Assembly: GCF_013618635.1 (NCBI RefSeq)
Contig: NZ_JABLSJ010000016.1
Coordinates: 1-64,000 of the forward strand
Direction of reading: 5' to 3'
Length of the DNA stretch: 64,000 nucleotides
Origin: Thalassobacillus sp. CUG 92003
GTDB lineage: Bacteria > Bacillota > Bacilli > Bacillales > Halobacillaceae
In this document: positions 1 through 8,827 of the stretch, piece after piece
Layout of the letters: every line of letters begins with the position of its first letter
How positions within the stretch are numbered: position 1 is the first letter of the stretch
Notes under the pieces: generated by a model
Told to the model about the DNA's origin: nothing
The model's database searches: none
The model's input: only the letters and a program-made list of their open reading frames with translations
Position numbers and translations under genes: made by a program

Positions 1-335
1 TCTTGCGTTGATGATCTTTATTTAACTATACCATTATCCATCCAATTAATTCCATTATCGATCAAAGTAATTATTTTTGTAATTATCTCGAAACTGAGTC
101 TTCCACAAACCTGCCCTATTCTTTAAGACTCAGTTTCGAGATAAATACCTTTGAAGAACGACTTTAAGTTACAATGAATAAATAACCCGCCATTACCCAA
201 ATAAATTGAGTATACGAGTATTTATAATATGTACTGACGACCCCTACAACTCTAAAACCTGCAATAACGGGCACGGATTGTCGGGTTTTTCGATCCTTGC
301 CTTGGTAAGCTGTTTATGAAGAAGGAGGGCATAGT
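1..335. other. Non-coding left edge with a long inverted repeat
   Basis: No credible gene is seen before the AraC gene at 336. The region is AT-rich. Its only clear structure is a perfect 20-bp inverted repeat with arms at 83-102 and 125-144 around a 22-nt loop. Neither side has a T-run long enough for a standard intrinsic terminator, so its role is open: a weak terminator for a gene left of the window, or a remnant of a small mobile element. Confidence 0.6.
83..144. repeat. Perfect 20-bp inverted repeat
   Basis: The left arm (83-102) contains CGAAACTGAGTCTT and the right arm (125-144) is its exact reverse complement, AAGACTCAGTTTCG. The loop is 22 nt. It is long and perfect, and lacks the GC-rich stem and T-run of a terminator. 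Confidence 0.8.
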
Positions 336-1205
336 ATGGATTCACTTTCAGGTATGAACCGCGCTTTAGCGTACATTGAAGAGCACCTTGCGTGGGAAAT
401 CGATATCAAAAAAGCTGCTGAACTGGCGTTATGTTCTGAATATCATTTCAAACGGATGTTCTCGACGTTGGCGGGCGTGACAATGTCTGAGTATATTCGG
501 CTGAGACGATTAACCTTAGCGGGGCTTGAATTAAAGAATGAGAATACGCGTGTCATTGATCTTGCGCTAAAATATGGCTACACTTCACCGGACGCGTTTA
601 CCAGAGCTTTTCACCATGTACATGGCATCACGCCAACGGAAGCGCGGCACAGCAATCACTCTCTGAAAGCGTATCCTCCGATGTCCTTCCAGCTTACAGT
701 CAAAGGAGGGCAAGAAATGAACTATCGTATTGAAGAAAAAGAAGCGTTTCGGATTGTTGGGCTCAAAAAAAGGATTCCTCTGATCTATCAGGGGATGAAC
801 CCGGATATCGTGGCGTTATGGAAATCAGTAGATGCAGATACAAAACAACAGCTTGAGCAGCTCTCGAATGTTACGCCGCGTGGTTTGCTGAATGTGAGCG
901 CAAACTTTTCAGAAGACAGGTCTGAACAAGGCGAGCTGGATTATTATATTGGCATCGCTACAACGCATGCGGCCCCTGCCGATATGGCTGAGCTCGAAGT
1001 CCCGGCGCTGCAATGGGCTGTTTTTGAACTGGAGGGTCCCTACCCTGAAACCATTCAAAATGCCTGGGCCCGCATTTTCTCAGAATGGCTCCCGTCTTCA
1101 GGGTATGAGCTGGTGGAAGGGCCAGAAATATTATGGAATGAAGATAATTACCCGGAGTCCACAACCTTAAAAAGCGAACTTTGGATACCTGTGACAAAAA
1201 AATAA
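336..1205 (+). CDS. AraC-family regulator with GyrI-like effector domain
   Basis: 289 residues. Residues 1-105 form a two-HTH AraC DNA-binding domain ([33 protein letters not shown]). Residues 128-289 form a GyrI-like small-molecule-binding domain. Such proteins usually act as one-component regulators that sense a drug-like ligand. The start ATG follows GAAGGAGGG at good spacing. A second strong Shine-Dalgarno sequence (AAAGGAGGG, 702-710) lies just before in-frame Met128 (717), exactly where the GyrI domain begins, so a free effector domain could also be made. The architecture is shared with the gene at 4317-5177. The regulated target is not evident. Confidence 0.88.
   Translation: MDSLSGMNRALAYIEEHLAWEIDIKKAAELALCSEYHFKRMFSTLAGVTMSEYIRLRRLTLAGLELKNENTRVIDLALKYGYTSPDAFTRAFHHVHGITPTEARHSNHSLKAYPPMSFQLTVKGGQEMNYRIEEKEAFRIVGLKKRIPLIYQGMNPDIVALWKSVDADTKQQLEQLSNVTPRGLLNVSANFSEDRSEQGELDYYIGIATTHAAPADMAELEVPALQWAVFELEGPYPETIQNAWARIFSEWLPSSGYELVEGPEILWNEDNYPESTTLKSELWIPVTKK
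702..719 (+). promoter_or_regulatory. Internal ribosome binding site before the GyrI-like domain
   Basis: AAAGGAGGG at 702-710 precedes an in-frame ATG at 717 (codon 128) by an ideal distance. It would start translation of the effector domain alone. The paralogue at 4317-5177 has the same arrangement at its own codon 128. The codons for the conserved Lys-Gly-Gly also create this motif, so coincidence is possible. Confidence 0.5.
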
Positions 1206-1220
1206 GTCTAACGTTTAATC

Positions 1221-1290
1221 GGAGAGCTGCACACATGCAGCTCTCCGATCTTTAATTCAACGAGAAGCTCTTCTCATGCGGAAGAGCTTC
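1221..1290. terminator. Two hairpins between convergent genes
   Basis: A 10-bp stem (GGAGAGCTGC, 1221-1230, with 1237-1246) is followed by a second 10-bp stem (GAAGCTCTTC, 1264-1273, with 1281-1290). They lie between the AraC gene and the convergent PBP gene. T-runs are modest, so they probably serve as terminators for one or both genes. Confidence 0.6.
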
Positions 1291-1303
1291 TTCTCTCTCT
1301 CAA

Positions 1304-3322
1304 TCATCTTGATTGATCAAATACGTTTTTCACTTTCGGGACGACATAGCCGCTCCCGCCTTCAACATCTTCTATCATCATAGAAATCAGTAAATCCTGT
1401 GATTCCGTATTCCAGGCTGTGAACCAGCCATTTTCCTGGCCATTTTTATCCTCCAGGGACTGCTTCAGCTCGGCTGTACCGGTTTTTCCTGCTAAATCCA
1501 TTCCCTGCAGCTGGGGTTCATATCCGGAACCTGCTGAATTCTGAACAACCGCTGTTAAATCATCTTGTATAATCGAAGCCGTTTCGGCGCTCATCACATT
1601 TTCATGCCAGGCTTGCCCCGTTTCTGCATCAGCCCGAAGCGTCGGCTTTAACAACGTTCCCTCTGTAATAAAAGGCGTATAGGAGAGCGCGAGATGAAGG
1701 GCGCTCATTTGTACCTGACCTTGCCCGTACCCTGTATCGGCTAGTAACACTTCGTGATCGCCGAACGACTCATCATTTAAAATTTGCGACGGGTCGGGCG
1801 GATAAGCAAATGGAATTTCCTCATCAAAACCATACGAGCTGGCTTCATTCAAGAAGGTATCTCCTCCTATTTCAAGAATGGAACGGGCGAAATAAATATT
1901 ATCGGAACGAAGCAGTGCATCGCGAAGATTCACCTGTTTTTCCACATTAGCGCTGTCCACCCGTGTTACAGAGTAGCCGCCCCAGCCGTCCTGGGTATAC
2001 GTTTTTTCTGGGATGGACATTTCGGCTTCTGGGTCGATTGCCCCTGACTCCAAACCAATGGCCGCGGTAATCGGTTTAAACGTGGACCCCGGTGCATACG
2101 TTTTGGTGAATTTATTGATCAACGGACGTCCATCACCCTCCTGCAAGTTCGTGTAGCGTTCGTTGCTCATCCCTAAAATAAATTCATTCGGATCATAGGC
2201 AGGCGAGCTCACCAGGGCATTCACTTCGCCAGTTGAAGGGTTTAACGCTGTAGCTACGCCGGAATCTCCCTTCATTTCGTTGTAGAGAGATTGCTGCAAG
2301 TCGGCACGAATCGTCAGCTTGACATCTTCCCCGTCCACAGCAGCGGTTTCCGCTAAGACTTCCTTTTCCTCATCATCCTCATTTAAAATGGATACTCTCC
2401 CTCCGGAAGTCCCTCTCAATTCATCTTCCAGTACACTTTCTAAACCTGTCTTGCCAATTTGGTCATTTGCTGTATAGCCTTGTCCCTCGTTATCTTCCAG
2501 ATCTTGTGCTGTAACATCCTTCACGTAACCTGTTAAATGGGCAGCTGCTTTGCCAAGCGGATACACGCGTGCGGTCTTTTCCTGAAATTTCGTGCCATTT
2601 AATGCTTTGATTTTTTCAATCTTTTTCTTAGCATCATCTGAAACCGAAGCCAATGGTACAAAAGAGGAAGCTTGCACCCAGGATTGATCCAACTGCTGAT
2701 CAATATAATCCACGGATATGTCTAGTATGTCGGCGAGCTTTTTCTTCATCTCTTTTTCATCATCTTCTATCCATTCCGGCACCAGTCCGACTTCCTGAAC
2801 GACACCATTAACAGCCAGACCTTTTCCTGACTGATCCATAATTTCCCCGCGTTCAGGTGAAAGCGTCTGGGCACGGATCGTATCGCCTTCCTCCATTCCG
2901 GCAAAAATCATGGAAGGGCTCCATTCGATCTTCCACTGGCCGTCTTCTTCATTTTCTTCAAAAACGAGTTCAGCTGTGTGAGGGAATTCAATACTGCCCG
3001 CTAATGAATCCATGCTCACATTGTAATCAAAGGTTTGTTTCTCTTCTTGATCGTATTCCTGTTCTTCTTCAGGCAAGTTATATGTAACCGAAAGGTCGTC
3101 CATATTGATTCCGCCGTATATCGTGGTGTACCTGTCTTTGAAATCCTCCTGACTAATGGTCTCCTTGGAACGTTCACTAAGCAAGGCGTACATCTCGTTG
3201 TATTGTTCGTTCTCCCAAGCGTCCATATATGATTCCAGCGTCTCTTCAGGTTTGGGTTGTTCAGAACAGCTGACCAATCCCAGAAACGCAAGGAAAAAGA
3301 CAAGCATTTTAAGTTGCTTCAC
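1304..3322 (-). CDS. pbpC: Class B penicillin-binding protein, MecA-like lipoprotein (PBP3 type)
   Basis: 672 residues. It is a D,D-transpeptidase that cross-links peptidoglycan outside the membrane. The lipoprotein signal ends at LVSC (Cys19). A MecA_N/NTF2-like domain follows (about 25-145), then a dimerisation domain (about 150-320), then the transpeptidase domain with STFK (Ser413), SDN (473-475) and KTGTAE (613-618), so all catalytic motifs are intact. Length and layout match B. subtilis PbpC, the MecA-type low-affinity PBP. The start is GTG, preceded by TAGGGGG. It is transcribed alone, with an extended -10 promoter at 3381-3389. Family members can confer intrinsic beta-lactam tolerance; that is not shown here. 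Confidence 0.9.
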   Translation of the reverse strand: MKQLKMLVFFLAFLGLVSCSEQPKPEETLESYMDAWENEQYNEMYALLSERSKETISQEDFKDRYTTIYGGINMDDLSVTYNLPEEEQEYDQEEKQTFDYNVSMDSLAGSIEFPHTAELVFEENEEDGQWKIEWSPSMIFAGMEEGDTIRAQTLSPERGEIMDQSGKGLAVNGVVQEVGLVPEWIEDDEKEMKKKLADILDISVDYIDQQLDQSWVQASSFVPLASVSDDAKKKIEKIKALNGTKFQEKTARVYPLGKAAAHLTGYVKDVTAQDLEDNEGQGYTANDQIGKTGLESVLEDELRGTSGGRVSILNEDDEEKEVLAETAAVDGEDVKLTIRADLQQSLYNEMKGDSGVATALNPSTGEVNALVSSPAYDPNEFILGMSNERYTNLQEGDGRPLINKFTKTYAPGSTFKPITAAIGLESGAIDPEAEMSIPEKTYTQDGWGGYSVTRVDSANVEKQVNLRDALLRSDNIYFARSILEIGGDTFLNEASSYGFDEEIPFAYPPDPSQILNDESFGDHEVLLADTGYGQGQVQMSALHLALSYTPFITEGTLLKPTLRADAETGQAWHENVMSAETASIIQDDLTAVVQNSAGSGYEPQLQGMDLAGKTGTAELKQSLEDKNGQENGWFTAWNTESQDLLISMMIEDVEGGSGYVVPKVKNVFDQSR

Positions 3323-3380
3323 GTTGAGGCCCCCTAACTTTCACATGAGTTTAAAGACAAAATCTTCCTTCATACGAGTT

Positions 3381-3389
3381 ATTATATCA
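3381..3389 (-). promoter_or_regulatory. Extended -10 promoter of the PBP gene
   Basis: On the minus strand TGATATAAT reads as an extended -10 element (TGn plus perfect TATAAT) about 60 nt upstream of the GTG start. No good -35 is seen at 17 bp. An imperfect 15-bp inverted repeat containing CTTAAGGG lies just upstream (arms near 3402-3416 and 3463-3477) and could be an operator. Confidence 0.5.
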
Positions 3390-3495
3390 AAAATCTTTCC
3401 ACTTAAGGGCTGTAACGCCTTTCAATTATCACATTATCATATGAAAGAGCCTGTTTCGTTATGTAACATCCCTTAAGTCGAGAACGCTCGAATGT

Positions 3496-3533
3496 GAAAA
3501 ACCAACCACCTCGCGCAATAGAAAGGGGTTGGC
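3496..3533 (-). terminator. Terminator after the DUF1697 gene
   Basis: In the minus direction CCAACC (3527-3532) pairs with GGTTGG (3502-3507), followed by TTTTT. It fits termination of the gene that ends at 3547. Confidence 0.55.
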
Positions 3534-3546
3534 TTCATTCCTGCAT

Positions 3547-4101
3547 TTATTCCATTGACTTGGCCATCTCATCGAGCTTGTTCATCGTTTTCCAATTTCG
3601 TACAGTTGCCGGAACGCCTAATTTGTGCAAATTATTCGCTAACTTAGAGTTTCTGATGCTCTCACTGAAAAGCAGGTAGACGACTCGACCTTCAAGCCGG
3701 AATGTTTCCTTATCACTTTTCAAAGCCGTGATAGCATCTACTCCTTCCTGCAAAGGCTCATCCAGTAACAAGGCAACATAAAGACTTTCTCCCGTTGAAC
3801 TCGCTTCTGCTTTGGCAATGGCGTCGTTTGAGAAAGGACATTGAGCGAGAACATGCGCTACTTCACGCGCCGTTCTGATGACTACGGAAACCGTAAAACC
3901 GAAATCAGTCAAAATGGCATCCTCGATTTTATCACGCAGCACCTGTTCTGTTTCATCTGATTCAAACAATACATTACCGCTTTGGATATACGTTTTCACC
4001 TTGGGAATACCCATTGATTCGAAGGTGCCCCGTAATTGTGCCATCTTAATCTTATTCTGTCCGCCTACATTGATCCCTCTTAAAAACGCGATATAAATCA
4101 T
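3547..4101 (-). CDS. DUF1697 family protein
   Basis: 184 residues. The N-terminus MIYIAFLRGINVGG and the YIQSGNVLF motif are hallmarks of DUF1697, a widespread soluble family of unknown function. The length is typical. No signal peptide or membrane segment is seen. The start ATG at 4101 has AAAGGGGTGG about 10 nt upstream. It is a single-gene unit between a PBP and an AraC regulator, and nothing in the context points to a role. Confidence 0.85.
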   Translation of the reverse strand: MIYIAFLRGINVGGQNKIKMAQLRGTFESMGIPKVKTYIQSGNVLFESDETEQVLRDKIEDAILTDFGFTVSVVIRTAREVAHVLAQCPFSNDAIAKAEASSTGESLYVALLLDEPLQEGVDAITALKSDKETFRLEGRVVYLLFSESIRNSKLANNLHKLGVPATVRNWKTMNKLDEMAKSME

Positions 4102-4266
4102 CCGCGTGTGCCCACCCCTTTTTGCGATGACGTCGTAGAGCGAAAATCAAGCTGTTACTCCTTAATTTATCACAAAAAAAGAGGCATGTGTTTACTCATC
4201 GTAATGATTATCTTCTGTTTCAACATAGTGTTTAAGCATGGACAGCTTGTTGTCATCCTCCGCCAG

Positions 4267-4301
4267 CAAAAAAGCGCCTTTTCAGCCAACTGAAAGACGC
4301 T
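4267..4301 (-). terminator. Terminator of the second AraC-GyrI gene
   Basis: Minus-strand stem AGCGTCTTTCAG / CTGAAAAGGCGCT with loop TTGG, followed by TTTTTTG. It sits 16 nt past the stop codon of the gene at 4317-5177. Confidence 0.85.
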
Positions 4302-4316
4302 CTTTCAAACGATAGG

Positions 4317-5177
4317 TTATTTTATGGGCACCCAAATTTCCGAATAAAAATCAGGACGCGAAGGATCTTCTTCAGGATGTACTTCTAACTCCGGTCCATC
4401 AGCGTGCTCATAGTGACTGGATGGAAACCACTCTGAGAAAATCTGCTTCCACGCTTCTTGCATCGCATCCGGCATCGGGCCATGCACTTCAAACACTGCC
4501 CACTTTGAGGCAGGGATCGTGCGTTGCGAGTAACCCGCCGGCGCATCACCCTCATGGGCAGTCGCGATCCAATAATCCATTTGCTGGGAGGACGATCCCT
4601 TGTCGGCGACACACACGCCCAACACACCCTTCACTGGGCCATTGTTTAACTCGAACAATACGCCGTCTGTACCATTTTCATTTACCTCCTGCCACATCTT
4701 CGGAATCTCTATTAAATTTTCATTGTCACGTAATGAAAATTCCCGTTTGAGACCAGTAATGTGAAACGATTCTTGCTCAACGATTTTGTACTGCATGGGG
4801 TCTGCTCCTTTCAGATTCACCTGAATCATCAGGCGGTTATAAGATTTCAGCTTTCCCGTATAGTTCCGAGCTTCGCGTGGTGATACCCCGTGCTGCTTGC
4901 GAAACGCTTTTGAAAAAGCCTCAGGAGTGTCATAACCATAGGTGTAGGCGATATCAATAATCTTGTGGTGTGAACGCTGGAGATCGCAGGCTGCCTGTGT
5001 TAAGCGACGACGCCGCACATATTCTCCGACTGTCATATCAGTCAAAATAAAGAAGACGCGCTGGAAGTGAAACACAGACGTATGAGCCTCCCTGGCTATA
5101 TCGTCAATCGAGAGATCTTCCAGCAGATGTTCTTCCATATAGTCGATAGCCTTTTGCAACGATTCCACCCATGTCAT
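4317..5177 (-). CDS. AraC-family regulator with GyrI-like effector domain (paralogue)
   Basis: 286 residues with the same order as the gene at 336-1205: AraC HTH pair (residues 1-105; FHFQRVFFILTD, YDTPEAFSKAFR, HGVSPREAR), then a GyrI-like domain from Met128. Clearly homologous to it over the full length but far from identical, so an old duplication. It is expected to bind a small hydrophobic or cationic ligand and act as an activator. An internal ATG at 4796 (codon 128) is preceded by AAAGGAG with an 8-nt gap. It has its own terminator; no target gene is obvious. Confidence 0.87.
   Translation of the reverse strand: MTWVESLQKAIDYMEEHLLEDLSIDDIAREAHTSVFHFQRVFFILTDMTVGEYVRRRRLTQAACDLQRSHHKIIDIAYTYGYDTPEAFSKAFRKQHGVSPREARNYTGKLKSYNRLMIQVNLKGADPMQYKIVEQESFHITGLKREFSLRDNENLIEIPKMWQEVNENGTDGVLFELNNGPVKGVLGVCVADKGSSSQQMDYWIATAHEGDAPAGYSQRTIPASKWAVFEVHGPMPDAMQEAWKQIFSEWFPSSHYEHADGPELEVHPEEDPSRPDFYSEIWVPIK
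4794..4811 (-). promoter_or_regulatory. Internal ribosome binding site before the GyrI-like domain
   Basis: On the minus strand AAAGGAG (4805-4811) lies 8 nt before the in-frame ATG at 4794-4796, codon 128. It matches the position of the internal site in the paralogue at 336-1205 and suggests a possible second, shorter product. Confidence 0.5.
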
Positions 5178-5289
5178 GTCACTTCACTCCTTCTTATTTA
5201 TTCTAGCAAGGACCTGCTTCATAATCCTGTCAACGTGTGCTTTGCTTGGACAGTTTATGGATAAGGTGAACGCGCCATTTTCCCACCAT

Positions 5290-6131
5290 CTAAGCCTTAT
5301 GGAATTTCTTTTTGTAAGCGAGGGGAGTCATATGCATTTTATTCCGGAAACTTCGGTCACGTTGCGCTCAGGTTGCTGAATAAGTACTAAACTTTGCTGA
5401 ATCCGATAGTCTGTCACGTAGGTTAGTGGTGTTTTCCTAAGCATTGTTTTGAAATATCTACAACATTCGGCACGACTTAATTGCCCAGCTGTGGCAATAT
5501 CGTCTAACATGATTTTTTCCCCATAATGCAGATGGATGTAATGTAGCATGTGCTTCATACGGCTTTGTTTTATCGCTTCTACTTCGTCATACTGTAATGG
5601 CATTCCATTTATTATAAGTTCTTTCCACGTTTGATTAATCAGCATAAATGTGTCCAGTTCAAAATAGAGGGGCTCTTTTTCAATTAATCGATGAATGCTA
5701 AGAATAGAGTTCAATATGAATTGCTCCCAGGCAGTGTTTGGCCCAATCCATAGGTAAGGCAAATTGGTTGCTTTGACATAAGGATAAACATACCTTGGAT
5801 ATAGCTCATGAGACAGCAAATAAAGGGGGGATATATTCAAGCAAATATAGTCACAGCCTGATTCCGGGTTTTCTTCAGCCATGTGCAGCTGCCCACTATT
5901 TATGAACAACCCCTCTCCCTCTTTCAATCCAATTTTCTCTTCATTAATTTGAAAAACACCTTCTCCCCTTGTTATAAGCACCAACTGTATCTCCTCATGC
6001 CAATGAAATGGAATGAAACCATTCACATTCCTAGAAATAGTTGTTTTATAACAAGCTATAGATAACTCAGTGGTTCGGTGATCAGTAAGTTCTTTTAATT
6101 TTTCATCTAACTTAAAATCTTTTATTTGCAC
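5290..6131 (-). pseudogene. AraC-family regulator with cupin domain, second HTH deleted
   Basis: The open frame (to 5328) encodes 267 residues: an AraC_binding cupin (about 30-100; FHWHEEIQLVLITRGEG) and the first HTH (about 205-250). After NVTEVS it runs into GIKCI and stops. In another frame the DNA from about 5346 down to 5290 reads FRNKMHMTPLAYKKKF, the normal end of an AraC protein. The residues between, which carry the second recognition helix, are missing. So an out-of-frame deletion near 5343-5350 removed part of the DNA-binding domain. The gene faces the EamA transporter gene, its probable former target. Confidence 0.8.
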
Positions 6132-6235
6132 CTAACCACCTCAATATAGTTATATTATTACATTCGATTTAAGTATTATCGTCTTCGTTTTGTAATTATT
6201 ATAACACTATCGTTATATTATAGAGGTGATAGGAA

Positions 6236-7156
6236 ATGTTACACACTCATATGAGAAGCAGAGGGTTGTTACTCGTTATAACAGGTGCCATTTTTTGGGG
6301 AATCGGGGGAACAGTTTCACAAAAACTCTTTCAGGATCACGCTATTGATGTCAATTGGCTCGTAACGGTCCGGCTGCTCTTAGCTGGCTGTTTACTTTTA
6401 ATTTTGCAATGCTTTCGGAAAGATTATGCCCATATCATCCGTATTTGGAAGAATAAAAATACAGCTGTGCAAATGATCATTTTTGGATTGCTTGGTATGC
6501 TGGCGGTGCAGTATACCTATATGGCCTCCATTCATTATGGAAATGCAGCGGTTGCTACACTATTGCAATATCTCGCACCCGTTATGATTATCGTTTACTT
6601 ACTCCTCCGTAAACAAACTGCCTTCGAAAAACGTGATGCGGCGACTGTTACGATTGCTTTACTCGGCACCTTTTTATTGCTTACAAACGGGTCAATTTCC
6701 GAATTATCAGTACCAGGTACCTCTATCTTTTGGGGCTTATTATCAGGGGTATCCCTTGCCTTTTATACCTTATATGCCATTCCATTACTTAAAGTATTTG
6801 ATTCCCTAATCATTGTTGGATGGGCCATGGTCGTTGGAGGAATTTCCTTAGCGTTTATCCACCCTCCCTGGCAAGCGGAGTTTGTAGCCTTTACAACGGA
6901 AATGTATATGTATCTTATTTTTGTCATTATATTTGGTACAATGGTTGCTTTCTGGTTTTACATTGCGAGCCTCCAATATCTATTACCTAAAGAATCCAGT
7001 CTAATCGGCAACTTGGAACCCCTTTCCGCGGTATTAACAATGGTTATCTGGCTAAATGAACCCTTTGGCTTTTTTCAATGGGTCGGGATGGCCTGTATTA
7101 TAGGGATGACGCTATTAATTGCTTTTAACAAAAAAGCTGCTCCTGCAGATCACTAG
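6236..7156 (+). CDS. EamA-family (DMT) transporter
   Basis: 306 residues, about ten hydrophobic helices in two EamA repeats (about 10-145 and 160-295). The proteins are inner-membrane exporters of amino acids or metabolites in the drug/metabolite superfamily. [16 protein letters not shown] and the second-repeat end [11 protein letters not shown] are typical. The start ATG follows AGAGGTGAT. It is divergent from the broken cupin-AraC gene; such pairs usually form a regulator-transporter unit, so expression here may no longer be controlled. The substrate cannot be read from sequence. Confidence 0.88.
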   Translation: MLHTHMRSRGLLLVITGAIFWGIGGTVSQKLFQDHAIDVNWLVTVRLLLAGCLLLILQCFRKDYAHIIRIWKNKNTAVQMIIFGLLGMLAVQYTYMASIHYGNAAVATLLQYLAPVMIIVYLLLRKQTAFEKRDAATVTIALLGTFLLLTNGSISELSVPGTSIFWGLLSGVSLAFYTLYAIPLLKVFDSLIIVGWAMVVGGISLAFIHPPWQAEFVAFTTEMYMYLIFVIIFGTMVAFWFYIASLQYLLPKESSLIGNLEPLSAVLTMVIWLNEPFGFFQWVGMACIIGMTLLIAFNKKAAPADH

Positions 7157-7162
7157 AGACAT

Positions 7163-7586
7163 TCAATCCTTTTCATCGAAAACTATTTCTAATATAGCAA
7201 GCAGTAAAGCAACAATGATTTCTGTACTCATGGAGAGTGTCATGCCCCTCATAAACTCATCCACTGTAAACAGGACCAGCCTAGTTCGATATACTTTCAA
7301 AACCAATTCTAATAGCAAACACCTTTATATTTCCTTTTAAATTTCGAACGGTTAGCTTGAAAATTGCTTTGGAAAACAATTCGGCAATCATCCCTAAAAT
7401 AAAGAAGCTGACTACAAAAACAGTTAAAGACCAGATAGATTCGTACTGAACGCCCAGCAATTCAAAAACCCCTGCAAAACCAACGAAGAAAAGCCCTACC
7501 ACAAAGCCTGCCACCATTATAATAAGAAGTGCAATTCCAACAACGGCTGCACTCTGTTCCTTTATTTTTTTGAACACATTATTCAC
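7163..7586 (-). pseudogene. YrvL-like membrane protein with frameshift
   Basis: The intact frame (7281-7586) gives 101 residues: a short basic N-terminus and two long hydrophobic segments (about 12-40 and 50-75), resembling the YrvL family. It ends at ESISN. In the +1 frame the next bases read LVLFTVDEFMRGM, then STEIIVALLLAILEIVFDEKD with a stop at 7163, which would give about 140 residues, the usual family length. One extra base near 7280 (AACTAGGCTG read as AAC TGG CTG) explains it. Either decay or a sequencing error. The YrvL family name is a recall-based assignment. Confidence 0.65.
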
Positions 7587-7877
7587 CCCAATAAGACATC
7601 AGGTTTTTTTCACATAAAATAATAGCGCTAAATCCTATTGGATAAAAGCCCATATTTTGGAAAATTCAGCATTAAGGTCATTGAATTTTAAAGAACAACT
7701 CCATGTTATGCCCTTGAGGCAGACGGATGTTATAGCTGTTTTCAAAACGTATTATTAAATTGGCACAATTTCTCATTAATTTGTGAACTTTCTGTGTCAT
7801 TCATTTGAATAATTTGTTACAATTATAATAAGAATACGCTTACAAACAATTTCTTCCAACGAGAGGAGATGATTTTC

Positions 7878-8150
7878 ATGGGTATGGTATTGTTATTTTT
7901 AATACTTGGAACAGCTTCCCCATTCCTATTTCTTGAAATGAAAAAAACTTATTGGGCAGTGGGCCATACGATTCTGCTTATCGGCATGTGGATGTATTTC
8001 TTTGAAACCATGTTCGTCTCAGCACCAACTGCCTTCTCCATTTTATGGATCATGTTCTATGCAAGCTTAGTCGTTTCACACGTAGCCTGGGTCATGTTCA
8101 CGTTATACACGGTGAAAGAACATCAAGCTTACCAAAAAAGTTTTTCATAA
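7878..8150 (+). CDS. Small membrane protein beside the qox cluster
   Basis: 90 residues with three hydrophobic segments (about 2-18, 24-42, 52-78). GAGAGGAG (7861-7868) lies 9 nt before ATG 7878, while an in-frame ATG at 7869 touches it, so 7878 is the likely start. I do not recognise a named family. It is convergent with the qox operon and shares a bidirectional terminator with it. Confidence 0.75.
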   Translation: MGMVLLFLILGTASPFLFLEMKKTYWAVGHTILLIGMWMYFFETMFVSAPTAFSILWIMFYASLVVSHVAWVMFTLYTVKEHQAYQKSFS

Positions 8151-8195
8151 AAAAACCCGCCATCTACTATTGTAGAGATTGGCGGGTTTCATTTT
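8151..8195. terminator. Bidirectional terminator between small ORF and qox operon
   Basis: AAACCCGCCA pairs with TGGCGGGTTT, with further pairing TCTAC/GTAGA inside. A-rich flank on the left and T-rich on the right allow it to work in both directions. Confidence 0.85.
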
Positions 8196-8205
8196 ATATC
8201 AACGG

Positions 8206-8427
8206 CTATGGCCGTGTTTGAACTTTAAATAGCTGCAGCATAGCCTGGACAAAAGCCAGGACTGAAATGCCTGCAAACAAAGGTTTCGGCGTATAATTTG
8301 AATAGAATAAGCCCCACAGTGAAATGGATGTTAAGATGATCATGAGAGCGAAAATCACGACACTTTTCCATTCCATACTGCCTGCGTCGGTTTGGTAGAC
8401 TTCAAAGACGTCCTTCTTTTTTTCCAC
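8206..8427 (-). CDS. Small COX4-like membrane protein, probable extra oxidase subunit
   Basis: 73 residues, two transmembrane helices (about 20-38 and 45-65) behind a charged N-terminus. The second helix region, ending FVQAMLQLFKV, resembles the end of QoxD (AVIQAGIQLFMF), so it may be a small subunit IV-like partner of the quinol oxidase. It lies last in the operon, 28 nt after qoxD. GTG 8427 is preferred over GTG 8436 because CGGAGAG then sits about 10 nt upstream rather than touching the start. The subunit role is inferred from position and similarity only. Confidence 0.65.
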   Translation of the reverse strand: MEKKKDVFEVYQTDAGSMEWKSVVIFALMIILTSISLWGLFYSNYTPKPLFAGISVLAFVQAMLQLFKVQTRP

Positions 8428-8454
8428 TATAACCACTCTCCGTTTACTCGAAAT

Positions 8455-8826
8455 TTAATGACCACCATGCTGTTCTTGTTGTTCCTGCTGCTCATGTTGA
8501 TTATGGTCCTCCTCATCATGGTCATGACTGAACCCGAATGACATGGTAAATAGTGAACCTGCAACAAGAATCGCCGCCAAGACGAAGCCGTGCAACATCA
8601 TGTTCCATGGTACGTGACCATTTTGGCTTTTGAATTCAACCATATGCATGAACATGAAAAGTTGAATACCTGCTTGAATAACGGCCAGTGTCAAAATCGC
8701 TATTATAATCCAAAGCGTTGGTAAACCGGAGCCAAGTGCAGCCCATGCAGCAAGCAGTGTCAGCGCAATGGATAGCACGAAGCCAACGAGGTGCTGGACA
8801 GGGATACGTTTACGTTGTTCTGTCAT
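8455..8826 (-). CDS. qoxD: Cytochrome aa3 quinol oxidase subunit IV
   Basis: 123 residues with three membrane helices (about 10-32, 37-60, 75-98) and a His-rich tail. LFMFMHMVEFKSQNGHVPWN is the conserved core of COX4/QoxD. It is the accessory subunit of the aa3-type menaquinol oxidase. It starts one base after the qoxC stop (TAAtATG), so translation is probably coupled. Confidence 0.93.
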   Translation of the reverse strand: MTEQRKRIPVQHLVGFVLSIALTLLAAWAALGSGLPTLWIIIAILTLAVIQAGIQLFMFMHMVEFKSQNGHVPWNMMLHGFVLAAILVAGSLFTMSFGFSHDHDEEDHNQHEQQEQQEQHGGH

Positions 8827-8827
8827 A

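Noticed and set aside
7119-7340. 73-residue plus-strand ORF after the EamA gene
   Set aside because: It is antisense to the frameshifted YrvL-like gene and has no ribosome site or recognisable domain.
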